From NCBI RefSeq assembly GCF_965229315.1, contig NZ_CBDDJA010000002.1, forward strand, positions 3,162,001-3,226,000: a stretch of DNA of 64,000 nt, read 5' to 3'. Position numbers and translations under genes: made by a program. This document shows, in pieces, positions 63,492 through 64,000 of the stretch. The notes beneath the pieces are model-generated. The model had not been told where the DNA came from, searched no databases, and saw only the letters and a list, made by a program, of their open reading frames with translations. The stretch's first letter is position 1, and each line of letters opens with the position of its first letter. The DNA comes from Pelomonas sp965229315 (GTDB lineage: Bacteria; Pseudomonadota; Gammaproteobacteria; Burkholderiales; Burkholderiaceae_C).

Positions 63492-64000
63492 GCGTGGCCG
63501 GCATCCGCGCTCAACATGCGCGGGTCGATGCCCAGCAGGCCCAGCGCCTTCTCGTAGCGCTGCTCGACCGGCGTGTCGAAGATGATGGCCGGCGAGGCGT
63601 CCACCGTCAGCCAGCCGTTGCGGCCGATCTCTTCTTCGAGCTGGCCGGCGGCCCAGCCGCTGTAGCCCAGCGTGACGAGGATCTTGCGCGGGCCGGCGCC
63701 GTTGGACAGCGCCTCCAGCACGTCACGGCTGGTGGTCATCTCCAGGCCGCCCGGCACCGCCAGCGTGGCGCTGTAGTGCCCACCGGCCTCGTCCAGCGGC
63801 TCGTGCAGCACGAAACCGCGGTCGGTCTGCACCGGGCCACCGTAGTAGACGGGCGTCTCGGCCAGCAGGTCCGCGGGCGGGCTGAGCTCGACTTTCTCGA
63901 ACAGGTTGCCCAGCGTCAGCGAGATGGGTTTGTTGATGACCAGGCCCAGCGCGCCGTTGTCGTTGTGCTCGCACAGGTAGACGACCGTGCCCGCGAAGGC
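63488..64000 (-). CDS. YqgE/AlgH family protein, C-terminal part
   Basis: The frame is open to the right window edge, so the N-terminus is missing. Visible sequence: NGALGLVINKPISLTLGNLFE, GGPVQTDRGFVLH and VTLGYSGWAAGQLEEEI with ENGWL-like NGWLTVDA, the UPF0301 pattern. Function not firmly known. First gene in the window of the yqgE-ruvX-pyrR-pyrB-pyrC'-plsC operon. Confidence 0.93.
   Translation of the reverse strand, partial: AFAGTVVYLCEHNDNGALGLVINKPISLTLGNLFEKVELSPPADLLAETPVYYGGPVQTDRGFVLHEPLDEAGGHYSATLAVPGGLEMTTSRDVLEALSNGAGPRKILVTLGYSGWAAGQLEEEIGRNGWLTVDASPAIIFDTPVEQRYEKALGLLGIDPRMLSADAGHA

Overview
This window reads as chromosomal DNA of a flagellated, aerobic, high-GC betaproteobacterium of the order Burkholderiales, most like the Rubrivivax/Roseateles/Leptothrix (Sphaerotilaceae) group. 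This rests on the strong G/C third-position bias, the aa3 oxidase operon with Burkholderiales-type small assembly proteins, the PyrR-PyrB-PyrC' arrangement and recurrent GC-rich intergenic repeats. No rRNA, phage, insertion sequence or CRISPR array was seen. The genus is inference.

Layout. (1) 1-5439: the flagellar operon fliK(partial)-L-M-N-O-P-Q-R, ending in a small repeat protein of unknown role (5596-5862). (2) 5977-13496, minus strand: a PEP-CTERM surface protein, then a MacAB-like efflux set (adaptor, ATPase, two permeases) behind a histidine kinase/NarL-type regulator pair. (3) 13696-19527: a chemotaxis operon (compact CheZ-like protein, cheY, cheA, cheW, receptor with a DWETF tail). 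(4) 19594-30410: alaS, gabD, a TonB-dependent receptor divergent from a lipoprotein 5'-nucleotidase, a 57-residue membrane protein, tRNA-Gly(CCC) and a Tat-type lipoprotein esterase. (5) 30523-37887: a YbbP-like permease, a MASE1-CHASE-PAS hybrid kinase, a second cheW, and rpoH preceded by a perfect CIRCE operator.

(6) 37936-47032, minus strand: the heme A and cytochrome c oxidase block (sco, ctaB, ctaA, assembly factor, surf1, ctaE, DUF2970 protein, ctaG, 38-residue assembly protein, ctaD, ctaC with a fused cytochrome c domain). (7) 47199-59481: housekeeping and accessory genes: a methyltransferase-like gene, comF, trmL, gpsA, secB, grxC, a rhodanese, gpmA, a glycosyltransferase beside a DUF4254 protein, hyi, a 2H phosphoesterase, an SdpR/SdpI-like pair, and an MFS transporter divergent from a MocR regulator that has lost its PLP lysine and appears frameshifted. 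(8) 59468-64000, minus strand: an overlapping operon yqgE-ruvX-pyrR-pyrB-pyrC'-plsC, in which PyrC' lacks the metal-binding histidines of active dihydroorotase.

Most genes are ordinary core functions. The points most worth a second look are the degenerate, frameshifted MocR with a three-site operator array, the VVVTG-repeat secreted peptide, CIRCE control of rpoH, the SdpRI-like module, the possible Pho-box between the TonB receptor and the 5'-nucleotidase, the compact CheZ, and a dispersed repeat that has become the coding N-terminus of FliP.
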